From: Caulobacterales bacterium
Lineage (GTDB): Bacteria > Pseudomonadota > Alphaproteobacteria > Caulobacterales > Aquidulcibacteraceae
DNA: 64,000 nt
Reading direction: 5' to 3'
NCBI GenBank assembly: GCA_017303355.1
Contig: JAFLCU010000001.1
Coordinates: forward strand, 124,001-188,000
The notes beneath the pieces were generated by a model, which searched no databases, was not told the origin of the DNA, and saw only the letters and a list, made by a program, of their open reading frames with translations. Position 1 is the first letter of the stretch; each line of letters starts with the position of its first letter. The position numbers and the translations under genes are program-made. This document shows, one piece after another, positions 18,538-28,495 of this stretch.

Positions 18538-20514
18538 TTAGAATTCCTCCCACGATTCAACCTTGGTGGGCGCCGATTGGGTGAGGCCGACGCGGCGAGC
18601 CGGCTTTGCCGCGAACGCGGCGAGGCGCTCTTGCTGCTGCCGCACGGGATTGGCGGCCTTCGGCGCCGATGGCGCGCGATCAGCCTTTGCTGGCGTGGGT
18701 CTCGGCGCACGCACTGGCGCAGCACTCGCGGCGCGCGGGAGCTGAAAGTGCGACACGAGCCGCGCGAGCTCCTGCGCTTCCTGCGCGAGCGCATGGCTGG
18801 CGGCGGTGCTTTCCTCGACCATGGCGGCGTTTTGCTGCGTAGTCTGATCCATTTGGTTAATTGCGCTGTTGACCTGCGTCAGCGCCGTGGCCTGCTCCTG
18901 CGCGGATGCCGAGATTTCCGATACCAGCGCGTTAATTTCCGCCACGCCCTGCACGATTTGGGTCAGGGCGTCGCCAGCTTGGCCCACCAGCTTCACGCCG
19001 GAATCGACCTGATTCGAACTCGTCGAGATCAGCGCCTTGATCTCCTTCGCCGCCTGCGCCGAGCGTTGCGCCAGCGCACGGACTTCCTGCGCCACAACCG
19101 CGAAACCACGTCCCGCCTCCCCGGCGCGCGCGGCTTCGACGCCGGCGTTCAGCGCGAGCAAATTGGTTTGGAACGCGATCTCATCAATCACCCCGATGAT
19201 CTGTGAAATCTGGCGCGACGAGCCTTCGATCGCTTCCATCGCGCTCACCGCGTCGCGAACGATGGCGCCGCTCTTGGCTGCATGCTCGCGCGCGTTCTGC
19301 ACGGTGGCGTTGGCTTGGCGGGCGCCCTCGGCCGTCTTGCCGACCGTCGCCGTGATTTCATCCAAGGCGGCGGCGGTTTCCTCGAGCGTCGCGGCCTGCT
19401 GCTCGGTGCGGCGCGAAAGCCCGTCCGACGCCGTGCTGATCTCGGCCGTGCCGCTTTGCATGCTGCCGGCATTGGTCGCGATCGTCGACATCGCCTCTTC
19501 GAGCTTGCTCAAGGCGGCGTTGAAATCGCTCTGCAGCGTGACATACGCTGGCGGCAAATCGCGATTGAGCCGGTAGGTCAGATCGCCCTCGGCCAGTTTG
19601 GCAAGGCCTTCGCCGAACGAGGAAACCACCATTTCTTCCGCATCGCGCTGGGTGCGCGCTTCGGCTTCCTTTTGCGCGATTTCAGCGGCGACACGCGCCT
19701 CTTCGTGACGGCGCTCGGCTTCGATGCGATCAAGCGCGGCTTGGCGGAAGGTCAGCAGCGCGCGGCCCATGGCGCCGATTTCATCGGATCGCTTGGCCTC
19801 CCGCGGATCGACGCTGTTGTCGCCTTTCGCCAGACGCTCCATGAGAGCTGTGAGATTGAGCAGCGGCCGGACCAAATGACGGCGCGCGCCATAGGCCAGC
19901 GCCGCAACCGCGCCGGCGGCGAAGACAAGCGCCGCGATCGTAAGCCAGACGGCGAGCCCTGAATCACGCTCCGTTTGAAGCTTGGCCTGCTCGGCGCTGA
20001 CGGAGATAACTTCCGTCACCTCCTCCATCGCGCCTTCAAGGCTGCGGAATTGTTCGAAGAAGCCCGGCAATTCCGCGAGGGCTGCTTGCGGGCTTTGCTC
20101 GGCGAGCACAACCATTTCCTCGGCGCTATTGATGTAGGCGTTCAGCGGATCGGCCACCGCGGCGATGGCCGCGCGCTCTTCCTCGGTTTGGGCGAGGCGC
20201 GCTTCTTGCGCGATCATCGCGCGGAATTCTTCAAGGTGCGCTGTAAAGTCGGCGCGCACTTCGGCCATGTCGATGCCGGACGCCGGGTTCTGCGCCGTGA
20301 TCGCCGCGAGCACGTCGGAGCGTATCGCATCGTGCATCATGTCGGCGGTCAGATGGCTGCGCAGCAGATTCGCGGCGTGATCGGAATCATCCAGCGCGTT
20401 CGTCAGATGATGCTCGGAATAGAGGCCGACGCCGCCCGTGAGCGCGACAAGCGCCATCATCGAAACGCTTGCCGTGAGCGCGACGCGATTCAGTGAACTG
20501 AGAACACTCTTCAT
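18538..20514 (-). CDS. Transmembrane methyl-accepting chemotaxis protein
   Basis: A 658-residue inner-membrane receptor. Membrane helix 1 (about 12-34), a helical periplasmic domain with no recognised ligand pocket, helix 2 (about 188-212), a HAMP region ('[21 protein letters not shown]'-like), a second HAMP-like segment near '[10 protein letters not shown]', and the signalling hairpin with tip '[20 protein letters not shown]'. It ends in a Pro/Ala-rich linker and the pentapeptide-like SWEEF, a likely CheR/CheB tether. Start 20514 overlaps the porin stop (TGATG) and has a GGGGAGG site. Corresponds to mcpA by position. Confidence 0.93.
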   Translation of the reverse strand: MKSVLSSLNRVALTASVSMMALVALTGGVGLYSEHHLTNALDDSDHAANLLRSHLTADMMHDAIRSDVLAAITAQNPASGIDMAEVRADFTAHLEEFRAMIAQEARLAQTEEERAAIAAVADPLNAYINSAEEMVVLAEQSPQAALAELPGFFEQFRSLEGAMEEVTEVISVSAEQAKLQTERDSGLAVWLTIAALVFAAGAVAALAYGARRHLVRPLLNLTALMERLAKGDNSVDPREAKRSDEIGAMGRALLTFRQAALDRIEAERRHEEARVAAEIAQKEAEARTQRDAEEMVVSSFGEGLAKLAEGDLTYRLNRDLPPAYVTLQSDFNAALSKLEEAMSTIATNAGSMQSGTAEISTASDGLSRRTEQQAATLEETAAALDEITATVGKTAEGARQANATVQNAREHAAKSGAIVRDAVSAMEAIEGSSRQISQIIGVIDEIAFQTNLLALNAGVEAARAGEAGRGFAVVAQEVRALAQRSAQAAKEIKALISTSSNQVDSGVKLVGQAGDALTQIVQGVAEINALVSEISASAQEQATALTQVNSAINQMDQTTQQNAAMVEESTAASHALAQEAQELARLVSHFQLPRAASAAPVRAPRPTPAKADRAPSAPKAANPVRQQQERLAAFAAKPARRVGLTQSAPTKVESWEEF

Positions 20515-21677
20515 CACGCGCCTCCCCATGACGGTGCGATTTCAATACGCAGGCCCGCGACCCAAAGCTCGTCGCGATCGCGGTCCCCGCCGGGATCGAG
20601 CACAAGCTGCAGATCAGGCTGCACGCGCAGCCAAGGCGTTATTTGATCCGAATAGGTAATCTCGAAACCGGTCTCGGCTTCGGCCACGTTCACGCTGGCG
20701 TCGCGCTCATTGGCGCGGTGCTTGTCGCCGAAGCGGCCTTGATAAACGCCAAACGAAAGCTGGCTTTCTTCGCGCGCGGCCAACGGCGCATCGATCAGCA
20801 CGCCCGCTTGCCAACCGCTCGAATACGGCGTCGTGTCGCCATCGGACAAACCGACGCGCAGAAAACCTGTCGCTTGCTCGGTGAAGCCGCGCTCGTACGT
20901 GAAATAGGCGCCATACGCCCGGCTCTGCTCCGGATCGCGGATATCATCCTGCTCGTCGCTGTAGCCCCAGGCGCCGATCGCGAAATGGCTGTCGCGGCGC
21001 CAGCCATATTCGCCGATGAACAGCGCGCCCTCGTTGAAATCCGTGTCGACGCCGTCTGGATCGCCCAGCACGCCCGCCGATGCATTGAGCACCGCGAGCG
21101 ACAACGATTGATTTTCCGCCGTTTCGAAACGCGCCCGCATCGCGAGCGCCGTCGATGGAAAGATCGACGGCCCATTCGGGCCGGTCGCCGCCAATTCGGA
21201 GCCAATGCCGAACGCCGGCGCGATCAGCAGGCCGGCGGCTTCGTTGGAATAGAATTCGCTATTGAGATCATAGAGCCCGGCGCGCACGCTGCCGCCTTCG
21301 AAGGCCTGCTCGACCCAAAACTCAAACAGACGTGGATGCTGATCGGCGACCTCGATATTGTCGACGCCTTGCAGCGTACCGAGATCATCGTTGGGGATTG
21401 CACCGGAATTGTTGAGGACGTGCGCGTGTAGGATCGCACCGCGCCATCCGGCCGCGCGCTCCAGATCGACGTCGGCCATCACATCGAGATTGTCGAGGAA
21501 GCGGCCGCGCGTGGAGACATCGTCGCTCCATCCGGCGACGACATCCGCCGTGTAGGCGACAGACCATGTCAGCGCGTCTTCCGCGACGGCCGGCGAAGCG
21601 ACCATTACAAACGCTGACGCTGGCCCGAGGGCCAGCGTCAGACTTGGTCTTCGATTTAGCACGGCCAGCCCCCGCAC
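20514..21677 (-). CDS. OprB-like carbohydrate-selective porin inside the chemotaxis operon
   Basis: A 387-residue outer-membrane beta-barrel resembling the OprB carbohydrate-selective porin family. The signal peptide ends near 'ASPAVAED'. OprB-like segments include '[20 protein letters not shown]', '[10 protein letters not shown]' and '[18 protein letters not shown]', with alternating barrel strands after that. Translation probably starts at GTG 21677, 2 bases after the upstream receptor stop, and its own stop shares a base with the next receptor start, so it is firmly within the che operon. Which solute it passes, and whether this relates to the receptors, is unknown. Confidence 0.85.
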   Translation of the reverse strand: MRGLAVLNRRPSLTLALGPASAFVMVASPAVAEDALTWSVAYTADVVAGWSDDVSTRGRFLDNLDVMADVDLERAAGWRGAILHAHVLNNSGAIPNDDLGTLQGVDNIEVADQHPRLFEFWVEQAFEGGSVRAGLYDLNSEFYSNEAAGLLIAPAFGIGSELAATGPNGPSIFPSTALAMRARFETAENQSLSLAVLNASAGVLGDPDGVDTDFNEGALFIGEYGWRRDSHFAIGAWGYSDEQDDIRDPEQSRAYGAYFTYERGFTEQATGFLRVGLSDGDTTPYSSGWQAGVLIDAPLAAREESQLSFGVYQGRFGDKHRANERDASVNVAEAETGFEITYSDQITPWLRVQPDLQLVLDPGGDRDRDELWVAGLRIEIAPSWGGA

Positions 21678-21679
21678 GC

Positions 21680-23278
21680 TCAGAACTCTTCCCAGTCTTC
21701 GTGCGCGGATGGTTTCAAAGCCGTTGCACCGCGTGTCGAGAATGCGGCTTGTGGCTTGGCCTTCACGGCCCCGGACGGCGGAATCGCCTTTTTCGGAGCC
21801 TGACGCGACGTGACACCGCCGCCACTCATTCCGATCTCGAATCGAGAGACCAGCTGCGTGAGCGTCTCGGCTTCGTGCGTCAGCGAATGCGCTGCGGCGG
21901 TCGCCTGCTCGACCATCGCCGCGTTCTGTTGCGTTGTCTGATCCATTTGATTGACGGCGGTGTTGACCTCGCCGAGCGCGGTCGATTGCTCCTGCGCCGA
22001 GCTGGAGATTTCCGCGACCAACCCGCTGATGTCGGCCACCTTGGCGACGATGCCTCCGAGCGCCTCGCCCGTGCGGCCGACAAGATCGACGCCGGTTTCA
22101 ACGTGGCGCGAGCTTTCGTTGATGAGACCCTTGATCTCCTTGGCCGCCTCGGAAGAGCGCTGCGCCAGCGCGCGCACTTCCGATGCAACGACCGCGAAGC
22201 CGCGTCCCGCTTCGCCCGCGCGCGCCGCTTCGACGCCGGCATTGAGCGCCAAGAGATTGGTCTGGAACGAAATCTCGTCGATCACGCCGATGATTTGCGA
22301 GATCTGCTTGGCGGAGCGTTCGATTTCACCCATCGCGGCGACCGCCTCGCGCACAACCTGGCCGCTGCGCTCGGCATCGCCGCGCGCCGCCGAGACCGCG
22401 CTGTCGGCTTGCACCGCGCCGCTCGCGGTTCTCTTCACGGTCGCGGTGATCTGATCCAGCGCCGCCGCCGTCTGTTCCAGCGTCGCCGCCTGCTGCTCGG
22501 TTCGGCGCGAAAGGTCGTCCGAAGCTTGCGTGATCTCGCCGGCGCCGGCGTGGATGCCGCCCGCGTTGGCGGCGATCACCTTCATCGCCTCTTGCAGCGT
22601 CTCCATGGCGCCGTTGAAATCGGCACGGAGTTTTTCGTAATCGCCCGCGAATGGGTCTTCGATCCGGTAGGTCAGATCGCCCTTGGCGAGCTGCGCCAAG
22701 CCCGCCGCCAATGCGACGACAACCAGGCGCTGCGCCTCCTCCGCCGCTTTCGACTCCGCCTCAAGGCGCAAACGTTCGCGCTCGGACTCGTCCAGATAGA
22801 CCGTGATGGCGAGGTCCATATCGATCAGCGCCGCTTTCACCAGCGCGCCAATCGCATCCGCGAGATCTTCGGCGTCGAACTTGCCGAACGGGCCGCGCTG
22901 CTTGGTTTTTTCAGCGATCACCGTGCGCAGCAAGCGATTGAGGATCATGCCATAGCCGCCAATGTACCATTGCGGCTTCAGGCCAATGCGCGCGTGCGTT
23001 TCGCCGATGCGCTGCACACTCTTGGTATAGTCGTCGCTGAACTCGCCGCTGGCGATGCGCATCCAATGGCGCGCCTGCGCGGACTTCGCGGTGTCGATTT
23101 GCTGCTCGCCGGAGAAAAACCGGCTGACTTCCGGCGTCCGGCGCAGCTGGTCGTAGAATTCATCAAGGCCCTTGCCGATGCCCTGCTCAATCGGGCCCTT
23201 CGCGCCCAGCAGGGCGCGCCGCGTGTCCGCGTCCACGCGCATGAAACTCAAGCGTTCGCGTAATATGTCCGAACTCAT
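21680..23278 (-). CDS. Soluble globin-coupled chemoreceptor (HemAT-type)
   Basis: A 532-residue cytoplasmic receptor with no membrane helix. The N-terminal 180 residues are a sensor globin with a proximal His at about 95 in '[19 protein letters not shown]', so heme-based oxygen sensing (aerotaxis) is likely. A HAMP-like '[14 protein letters not shown]' segment and the methyl-accepting signalling domain with tip '[20 protein letters not shown]' follow. The end is 'EDWEEF', a tether-like tail shared with the other receptor. First gene of the che operon. Start 23278 (MSSDILRER) gives the normal globin start; the frame is open to 23356. Confidence 0.92.
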   Translation of the reverse strand: MSSDILRERLSFMRVDADTRRALLGAKGPIEQGIGKGLDEFYDQLRRTPEVSRFFSGEQQIDTAKSAQARHWMRIASGEFSDDYTKSVQRIGETHARIGLKPQWYIGGYGMILNRLLRTVIAEKTKQRGPFGKFDAEDLADAIGALVKAALIDMDLAITVYLDESERERLRLEAESKAAEEAQRLVVVALAAGLAQLAKGDLTYRIEDPFAGDYEKLRADFNGAMETLQEAMKVIAANAGGIHAGAGEITQASDDLSRRTEQQAATLEQTAAALDQITATVKRTASGAVQADSAVSAARGDAERSGQVVREAVAAMGEIERSAKQISQIIGVIDEISFQTNLLALNAGVEAARAGEAGRGFAVVASEVRALAQRSSEAAKEIKGLINESSRHVETGVDLVGRTGEALGGIVAKVADISGLVAEISSSAQEQSTALGEVNTAVNQMDQTTQQNAAMVEQATAAAHSLTHEAETLTQLVSRFEIGMSGGGVTSRQAPKKAIPPSGAVKAKPQAAFSTRGATALKPSAHEDWEEF

Positions 23279-23588
23279 CGGAATTCTCCCCCTCATGACC
23301 CCGGGGGGCGGCCGGACTGGTCGCTCATCTTTCGGATCACGACGCCCGCGCTTCAACGCGCGACGTGGGGCTCAATTTCCAATTGCCTCATTAAACGCAG
23401 GTAAATGTGACCACTCCGCGAAGAGTCTACTTCGCTTAACCTAAATCAATATTCTAAGTGCTCCGTTTGGCCCTCATGACTTTTGGCATACGGATTCCAC
23501 GAAAACGCGTAATATGCCGGGTGACAGACTAGACGATGCGCGCGCGAGCGCGTTTCTTTGGAACCCTGGTTGCGAGTCCCAAAGTCTG
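23279..23588. promoter_or_regulatory. Divergent control region, che operon / Crp-Fnr regulator
   Basis: About 310 bases without a supported gene. It holds a FNR-like box TTAAC-N4-ATCAA at 23436-23449 (8/10), a CtrA-like TTAA-N7-TAAA at 23391-23405 (7/8) and a GANTC site at 23424-23428. The FNR-like box does not sit at class II spacing from a visible -10 for either gene, so its use is doubtful. CtrA control of motility operons is known in this group. Confidence 0.4.
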
Positions 23589-24338
23589 ATGACAGCCGCC
23601 GCCGCACCGGCCAACCGCAGCAACGCGCCCGCCTCATGGCCTGCGTGCAGCGCTTGCCGAGCCGGCGCATCGGGTGTGTACGCGCCGTTACACAGAACGA
23701 CGCAAGACAACATTTCAGCCGTGCGGACCGAGTTCGTCTCCGTGCGCGCCAATGCCCTCATCTCACGCGCCGGAGAGACCCCGGCGTGCGTGCACACATT
23801 GCGACGCGGCTGGGCCATGCAGGTCGCGCACTTGAGCGACGGTCGTCGCCAGATTTTGCACTTCTTCGTTCCAGGCGATCTCCTGAACGTCGAAGCGCTG
23901 CTGTTAGGCGAGCGCGCGCAGGACGCCTCCATACGCGCGCTGACGGAAGCGGACCTCTGCTCGTTTCCCGTCGAGTCCGCGCGCACCTTGTTCGACGCCT
24001 CGCCCGCGCAGCGCGAGAGCCTTCTCGATTATACGCGCGCCTACATCGCCGGCCTCAGCCGTCGCCTCGCCGATATAGGCCAGCGCAGCGCGCAGGGCCG
24101 TATGGCGCAATTGCTGCTGGAGCTCTGGGAACGCCTCCGCGCGCGCGCGCTCGTTACAGACGACTCATTCGAAATGCCGGTGCGCCAGGAACATCTGGCC
24201 GATGCGCTCGGCATGACGCCGGTTCACGTCAACCGCACGCTCGGCGCGCTCCGCGCAGCCGGGATCATCGGTTTCGATCGCAAGACGATGCACGTGCTCG
24301 ACGGCGCCCGCCTGCGCAAAGTCGCGGAAGACGAATAA
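23589..24338 (+). CDS. Crp/Fnr family regulator with degenerate Fe-S ligand set
   Basis: A 249-residue cyclic-nucleotide-binding-fold regulator with C-terminal helix-turn-helix ('RQEHLADALGMTPVHVNRTL'). Counting from ATG 23589, FNR-like cysteines are C20 and C23 ('CSAC') and C124 ('ADLCSFPVES', matching E. coli FNR C122), but the third N-terminal ligand, Cys in alphaproteobacterial FNR, is Tyr31 ('GVYAPL'). It may bind a different cluster or none. An upstream ATG at 23514 is possible but would add 25 unrelated residues. It is divergent from the che operon with its globin receptor, and convergent with fpr. Targets unknown; the nar/nrdJ region is one candidate. Confidence 0.8.
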   Translation: MTAAAAPANRSNAPASWPACSACRAGASGVYAPLHRTTQDNISAVRTEFVSVRANALISRAGETPACVHTLRRGWAMQVAHLSDGRRQILHFFVPGDLLNVEALLLGERAQDASIRALTEADLCSFPVESARTLFDASPAQRESLLDYTRAYIAGLSRRLADIGQRSAQGRMAQLLLELWERLRARALVTDDSFEMPVRQEHLADALGMTPVHVNRTLGALRAAGIIGFDRKTMHVLDGARLRKVAEDE

Positions 24339-24340
24339 GC

Positions 24341-25144
24341 TCAGCCCGCGAATGCGCGCTCGATCACGAAGCTGCCAGGCTCGCTATTGGCGCCCTCGAC
24401 GAAGCCGCGCGCTTCGCATAATTCCTTCATCGCGTTCAGCACCGCCGACGAACCGCAAATCATGATACGGTCGCTCGCCGGATCGAGCGGCGGCGCCTGC
24501 ATGTAGTCGAACAGCCGGCCATCCTCGATCAAGGTCGTGATGCGGCCTTCGAGCTTATGCGGATCGCGCGTGAGACTGGTCACGAGGCGGAGCTTCTTGG
24601 CCGCCTCCTCGCCCACCAGCGGATCGGCCAGGGTCGCTGCGACGAGTTCTTCGCCATAGACCAGTTCCGGCGCCGTGCGGCACGTGTGCGTGACGATCAC
24701 CTCGCCGTAACGCTCATAGGTTTCCGGCTCACGGATCAGGCTCGCGAACGGCGCGATGCCGGTGCCCGTCGATACCAGGAACAACCGTTTGCCCGGCGTC
24801 AGCGCGTCGAGCACGAGCGTGCCCGTCGGCTTCTTGCCCAGAAGAATCTCGTCGCCGACCTTGATGTTCTGCAAGCGGCTCGTCAGCGGGCCATCCGGCA
24901 CTTTGATCGAGTAGAACGAAAGCTGCTCGTCCCAAGCCGGGCTGGCGATCGAATAGGCGCGCAGCAGCGGCTTTGCCCCATTCATCAGCCCAAGCATCAC
25001 GAACTCGCCGGAGCGGAAGCGAAACGCGCCCGGGCGCTCGCACGAGAACGCAAAGAGGAACTCGCTGTAATGCTTCACGGCCGTCACACGCACGACATGC
25101 ACGTTCGCGGGCGGCGCGGCGAGAATAGCTGCTTGGTCTGCCAT
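24341..25144 (-). CDS. fpr: Ferredoxin-NADP+ reductase
   Basis: A 267-residue FAD enzyme that moves electrons between NADPH and ferredoxin. FAD motif 'RAYSIASPAW' (about 62), NADP motif 'VSTGTGIAPFASLI' (about 125), 'CGSSAVLNAMKE', and the family's closing 'FVIERAFAG'. As last gene of the sulfate-assimilation operon, 6 bases after the permease gene, it probably supplies reduced ferredoxin to sulfite reductase (CysI), as no CysJ flavoprotein is present in the operon. Confidence 0.92.
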   Translation of the reverse strand: MADQAAILAAPPANVHVVRVTAVKHYSEFLFAFSCERPGAFRFRSGEFVMLGLMNGAKPLLRAYSIASPAWDEQLSFYSIKVPDGPLTSRLQNIKVGDEILLGKKPTGTLVLDALTPGKRLFLVSTGTGIAPFASLIREPETYERYGEVIVTHTCRTAPELVYGEELVAATLADPLVGEEAAKKLRLVTSLTRDPHKLEGRITTLIEDGRLFDYMQAPPLDPASDRIMICGSSAVLNAMKELCEARGFVEGANSEPGSFVIERAFAG

Positions 25145-25150
25145 GACGCT

Positions 25151-25939
25151 CTACTTAACGGACGGCGCGGCGAAAGCCGTGAGGAAGGTCAATTCTGGAT
25201 CAACGGAGGTTACGATTTGCCATACGGCGATGGAGGCCACAAAGCACCCAATAACGCCCATTAAGAGGCGCGGCCGAACGACGCTTACGGCAAAAGCCGC
25301 AATTGGCGCGGCCAGAACGCCGCCAATGATGAGCCCCGCGATATCCGTCCAGCGCACGCCGCCCAGCGTGAAGAAAAACGTCGCCGAGATCGCCGCCGTG
25401 ACGAAAAATTCCGACACATTCACGCTGCCCACCGCTTCGCGCGGCGGGTGGCCGCGGCCCAGCAAGGTGGTGGTGGAGATCGGCCCCCAGCCGCCGCCGC
25501 CGGCCGCGTCCAGAAAGCCGCCGAACAAGCCGACGGCCGCGCTGCTGTTGGGCGACACCGCCGCCTGCGGCAACTTCCGGAACGCCAGCGTCACAACGAA
25601 AACGCCCATCAAGAGCAGATATGCCGAGACCACCGGCTTGATGATGTGCAGCGGCAGATAGGAAACAGCGGCAGCGCCCGCGATACCGCCGACAATGCCG
25701 GCCGGCGCCAAGCGCAACACCAAGCTCCAGTTCACGTTCTTGCGCCACGTATGCGCCGCGCCCGAAACGCCGGTGGAAAATATCTCGGCCGTATGCACGG
25801 CCGCACTCGCCGCCGCCGGCGGCACGCCGAATGCCATCAGAAAGGAAGTCGAGACGAGCCCGTAGGCCATGCCGAGCGCGCCATCGACAAGTTGCGCGAC
25901 GAAGCCGACGACGAGCGATTGCCAGAAAAAAGGATCCAT
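25151..25939 (-). CDS. TauE/SafE family sulfite/sulfate permease
   Basis: A 262-residue inner-membrane protein of the TauE/SafE (DUF81) family with about eight hydrophobic helices. The family repeats are visible as 'FVAQLVDGALGMAYG' near the start and 'GLFGGFLDAAGGGGWGPI' in the middle. Such proteins move sulfite, sulfate or organosulfur acids. Here it lies within the cys operon, so uptake of sulfate or export of excess sulfite is likely; direction is not decided by sequence. Start ATG 25939 removes a 42-residue unrelated tail. Confidence 0.85.
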   Translation of the reverse strand: MDPFFWQSLVVGFVAQLVDGALGMAYGLVSTSFLMAFGVPPAAASAAVHTAEIFSTGVSGAAHTWRKNVNWSLVLRLAPAGIVGGIAGAAAVSYLPLHIIKPVVSAYLLLMGVFVVTLAFRKLPQAAVSPNSSAAVGLFGGFLDAAGGGGWGPISTTTLLGRGHPPREAVGSVNVSEFFVTAAISATFFFTLGGVRWTDIAGLIIGGVLAAPIAAFAVSVVRPRLLMGVIGCFVASIAVWQIVTSVDPELTFLTAFAAPSVK

Positions 25940-25944
25940 GGCGC

Positions 25945-26496
25945 TTATGCCAATCCGTGTTGCGCCAAGCGCGCGCGCGCGTCGGCGACCAAGGCGTCGA
26001 AGGTCGCGCCCTGCTGGCGCAAGCGCACGCGCGATTCCGCGATCTCGTCGAGCGCGTCGGCCCATGCCTCGGGGAACGCTTCCTCCAATTGTTCACGCGC
26101 CGCGCGCGCCACCGCCGGGCTCGAGCCGCCCGTGCCCACCGAAAGCGTCAGCTTCCCACGCCGCACCACGGCCGGCGTATGGAAATCGCACAGCGGCGGC
26201 ACGTCCTCCACATTCACCAGCACATGCGCGCTGCGCGCCGCGTTGGCCAGCACTTCCGCCTTCTCGATCGGCAGATCGGCGATCCACACCGCATGATAAG
26301 TCGCGAGCTCCGCCGCGTTCGGCAGACGCCGCTCGATCCGGCCCGCCATCGCGGCGAGATCAACGGACGGCTCGTCGGACCAAACCTCCGGCGCGGCGCC
26401 GCCATTCCGCAGCCACAGCAAACGCCGCACCGCGAGCGCACTGCGGCCGATCAGGGCGATGCGCGCCTGCGCCGGATCGAGATAGAGCGGGATCAT
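25945..26496 (-). CDS. Precorrin-2 dehydrogenase / sirohydrochlorin ferrochelatase (CysG N-terminal type)
   Basis: A 183-residue protein like the N-terminal half of CysG (Met8p/SirC family), turning precorrin-2 into sirohydrochlorin and possibly inserting iron to give siroheme. The NAD-binding start is 'IPLYLDPAQARIALIGRSAL' and the expected 'VNVEDVPPLCDFHTPAVVRRG' stretch (split over 115-135) includes the Asp used in catalysis. It lacks part of the C-terminal domain of larger relatives. It overlaps cobA by 4 bases; siroheme is the cofactor of CysI in the same operon. Confidence 0.85.
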   Translation of the reverse strand: MIPLYLDPAQARIALIGRSALAVRRLLWLRNGGAAPEVWSDEPSVDLAAMAGRIERRLPNAAELATYHAVWIADLPIEKAEVLANAARSAHVLVNVEDVPPLCDFHTPAVVRRGKLTLSVGTGGSSPAVARAAREQLEEAFPEAWADALDEIAESRVRLRQQGATFDALVADARARLAQHGLA

Positions 26497-27236
26497 GCGG
26501 CGTTCGCCGCATCAAGCGCACCGCGCGCCGCGCGCGCCACTTCGCCAACCACCATGATCGCAGGCCCCTCGCCCAAAAGCACGGCCAGCGCCGGCAAATC
26601 GCCCAGCACGCCGCGAATGACTTTCTCTTCCGCGCACGACGCGCTCTCGATCAGCGCCACCGGCCGGCTCGCCGGCGCCCCAAGCTCAAGCAGCGCCTCG
26701 CGCACGCGCATCGCATGCGTGGCGCCCATATAGATCACCGCCGTTTCAGCAGCGGCGGCCGCGCGCGCCCAATGCATGTTCTCATCGCCGCCCTTCGCCG
26801 TGCTTGGCGTCACAAACGTCACCGAACGCGACACGCCGCGCGATGTCAGCGAAGCGCCCAATGCGGCTGCGGCGGCAAAACCCGCGCTCACGCCCGGCAC
26901 GGTGACCACGGGCACGCCCGCTTCGCGGCACGCCTCAATCTCTTCCGTGGCGCGGCCAAACAGGTGCGGATCGCCGCCCTTCAGCCGCACCACATTCTGA
27001 TAGCGCAACCCCATGCGCACCAGCAGCCGCGAAATGAAGCGCTGATCCACCGACGGCCGATGGCCGCGTTTGCCGACATTATAGAGCTTCGCTTTCGTCG
27101 CCAGCGCCAGCACATCGGCGCCCACCAGCGCGTCATGGAGCACGATATCCGCTTCCGCGAGCAAACGCGCGGCGCGCAGCGTCAAGAGATCGGCCGCGCC
27201 CGGCCCCGCGCCAACGAGATAAACTGTACCCGTCAT
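26493..27236 (-). CDS. cobA: Uroporphyrinogen-III C-methyltransferase
   Basis: A 247-residue SUMT that methylates uroporphyrinogen III twice to precorrin-2, the branch point to siroheme and cobalamin. Motifs: 'YLVGAGPGAADLLTLRA', 'GKRGHRPSVDQ', 'VVRLKGGDPHLFGR' and 'VPGVSAGFAAAA'. Start ATG 27236 overlaps the cysN stop as ATGA. In this operon it feeds siroheme to the sulfite reductase; the nearby B12-dependent NrdJ needs the cobalamin branch, whose genes are not in the window. Confidence 0.93.
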   Translation of the reverse strand: MTGTVYLVGAGPGAADLLTLRAARLLAEADIVLHDALVGADVLALATKAKLYNVGKRGHRPSVDQRFISRLLVRMGLRYQNVVRLKGGDPHLFGRATEEIEACREAGVPVVTVPGVSAGFAAAAALGASLTSRGVSRSVTFVTPSTAKGGDENMHWARAAAAAETAVIYMGATHAMRVREALLELGAPASRPVALIESASCAEEKVIRGVLGDLPALAVLLGEGPAIMVVGEVARAARGALDAANAA

Positions 27237-28495
27237 TGCACGATCTCCCGGATCATACCGGCGGCGGCGGTTTGGTTGGTGTCGGCATCGAACAACACAA
27301 ACGCGCCCGTGCCTGGCAATTCGGCGAACGCATCGGCCAGGATCGGATCGCGCGCGGCGACCTGCACGCTGGCGATATCGTTCAGCTTCAGTTCGCTCGA
27401 TGGCACATTGTCGAGATTGCTCACATCGCGCACGAAGCGGATCTCTTCGATCAGCGCCTGCGTTTCCAGCGCGCCCTGGCGCAAGCGATAGCGCCGCCCA
27501 GGAACCCATGCATTCTCGTCAAGCCAGCAGAGATCGGCGACAACGCGGCGCGCGTAGCGTACCTCCGTATCCGCGATCACGCCGCCCTGCGCCAGATCGC
27601 GATCCTCGCTCAGCTCCACCGCGACCGAAGCGCCCACCTCCGCGTAAGCGACGCCCGCGCCACCGACGCGCACATGCGCCACAGTCGCCGCGAACGCGCC
27701 AGGGCCGACACGCACCTTATCACCAGGCTTCACAGCGCCGGACTCGATCCGCCCCGCATAGAGCCGCGTATCGCCGTCGCGCAGCACCACCTGCACCGGC
27801 AAACGCAACGGCGCGGTCGCCAGCGATTGCTTGCGCGGCGCGCCTTCCAGCAGCTCGACCAAAGTCGGCCCCTGATACCAATCCGGTCCACCGCGATGCA
27901 CGACATTCTCGCCGCGTTTGGCCGACACCGGCACGAAGGCGATGTTCTTGATGTTCAGGATGCCGGCGACGTCATTGAAGGCGCCGCGCACTTCATCGAA
28001 GCGATCCTGCGACCAGCCCACCAAATCCATCTTGTTGACGGCGACGATGATGTTGAGCCCCATCAAGGCCGCGACGGCCGCGTGACGGCGCGTCTGCGGC
28101 CTCAGCACGCCCTGCTCCACCCGCGCCACGTCGATCACGATCACCGCGACGTCCGAGACGCTGGCGGCAGTCACCATGTTGCGCGTGTATTGCTCGTGGC
28201 CCGGCGAATCCGCGATGATGAAACTGGTGCGCGGCGTCGCAAAATAACGATACGCCACGTCAATCGTAATGCCCTGCGCGCGCTCGGCCTCGAGGCCATC
28301 GGTCAGCGCGGCCAGATCGATCTCATCGGCATCGCCGTCGAGCCCTGCGGCTTGATCGCGCATCAGCACTTTGGAATCGAGCAGAAGCCGGCCAATCAGG
28401 GTCGACTTGCCGTCATCGACACTGCCAGCCGTCATGAAGCGGACTTGCTCGCCGTTCCAATTCTGCGTGGGCCGGAAGAACGTAGCGCCGTCCAT
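27233..28495 (-). CDS. cysN: Sulfate adenylyltransferase GTPase subunit CysN
   Basis: A 420-residue GTPase subunit of ATP sulfurylase. G-motifs: 'GSVDDGKSTLIGRL' (P-loop), 'DSPGHEQYTRN' (G3), 'NKMDLVGW' (G4); EF-Tu-like domains 2 and 3 follow. There is no fused APS kinase (CysC) domain: the protein stops at normal CysN length. With the [4Fe-4S]-type CysH next door this points to direct reduction of APS. Shares one base with the cysD stop. Confidence 0.95.
   Translation of the reverse strand: MDGATFFRPTQNWNGEQVRFMTAGSVDDGKSTLIGRLLLDSKVLMRDQAAGLDGDADEIDLAALTDGLEAERAQGITIDVAYRYFATPRTSFIIADSPGHEQYTRNMVTAASVSDVAVIVIDVARVEQGVLRPQTRRHAAVAALMGLNIIVAVNKMDLVGWSQDRFDEVRGAFNDVAGILNIKNIAFVPVSAKRGENVVHRGGPDWYQGPTLVELLEGAPRKQSLATAPLRLPVQVVLRDGDTRLYAGRIESGAVKPGDKVRVGPGAFAATVAHVRVGGAGVAYAEVGASVAVELSEDRDLAQGGVIADTEVRYARRVVADLCWLDENAWVPGRRYRLRQGALETQALIEEIRFVRDVSNLDNVPSSELKLNDIASVQVAARDPILADAFAELPGTGAFVLFDADTNQTAAAGMIREIVQ

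Noticed and set aside
21566..23263. A 565-codon plus-strand frame opposite the globin-coupled receptor
   Set aside because: Shadow of a clear receptor; repetitive Arg/Asp/Leu composition and no domain.
23436..23449. FNR box as class II promoter of the che operon or the regulator
   Set aside because: Matches 8/10 only, and no -10-like hexamer stands at 32-base centre spacing in either direction.
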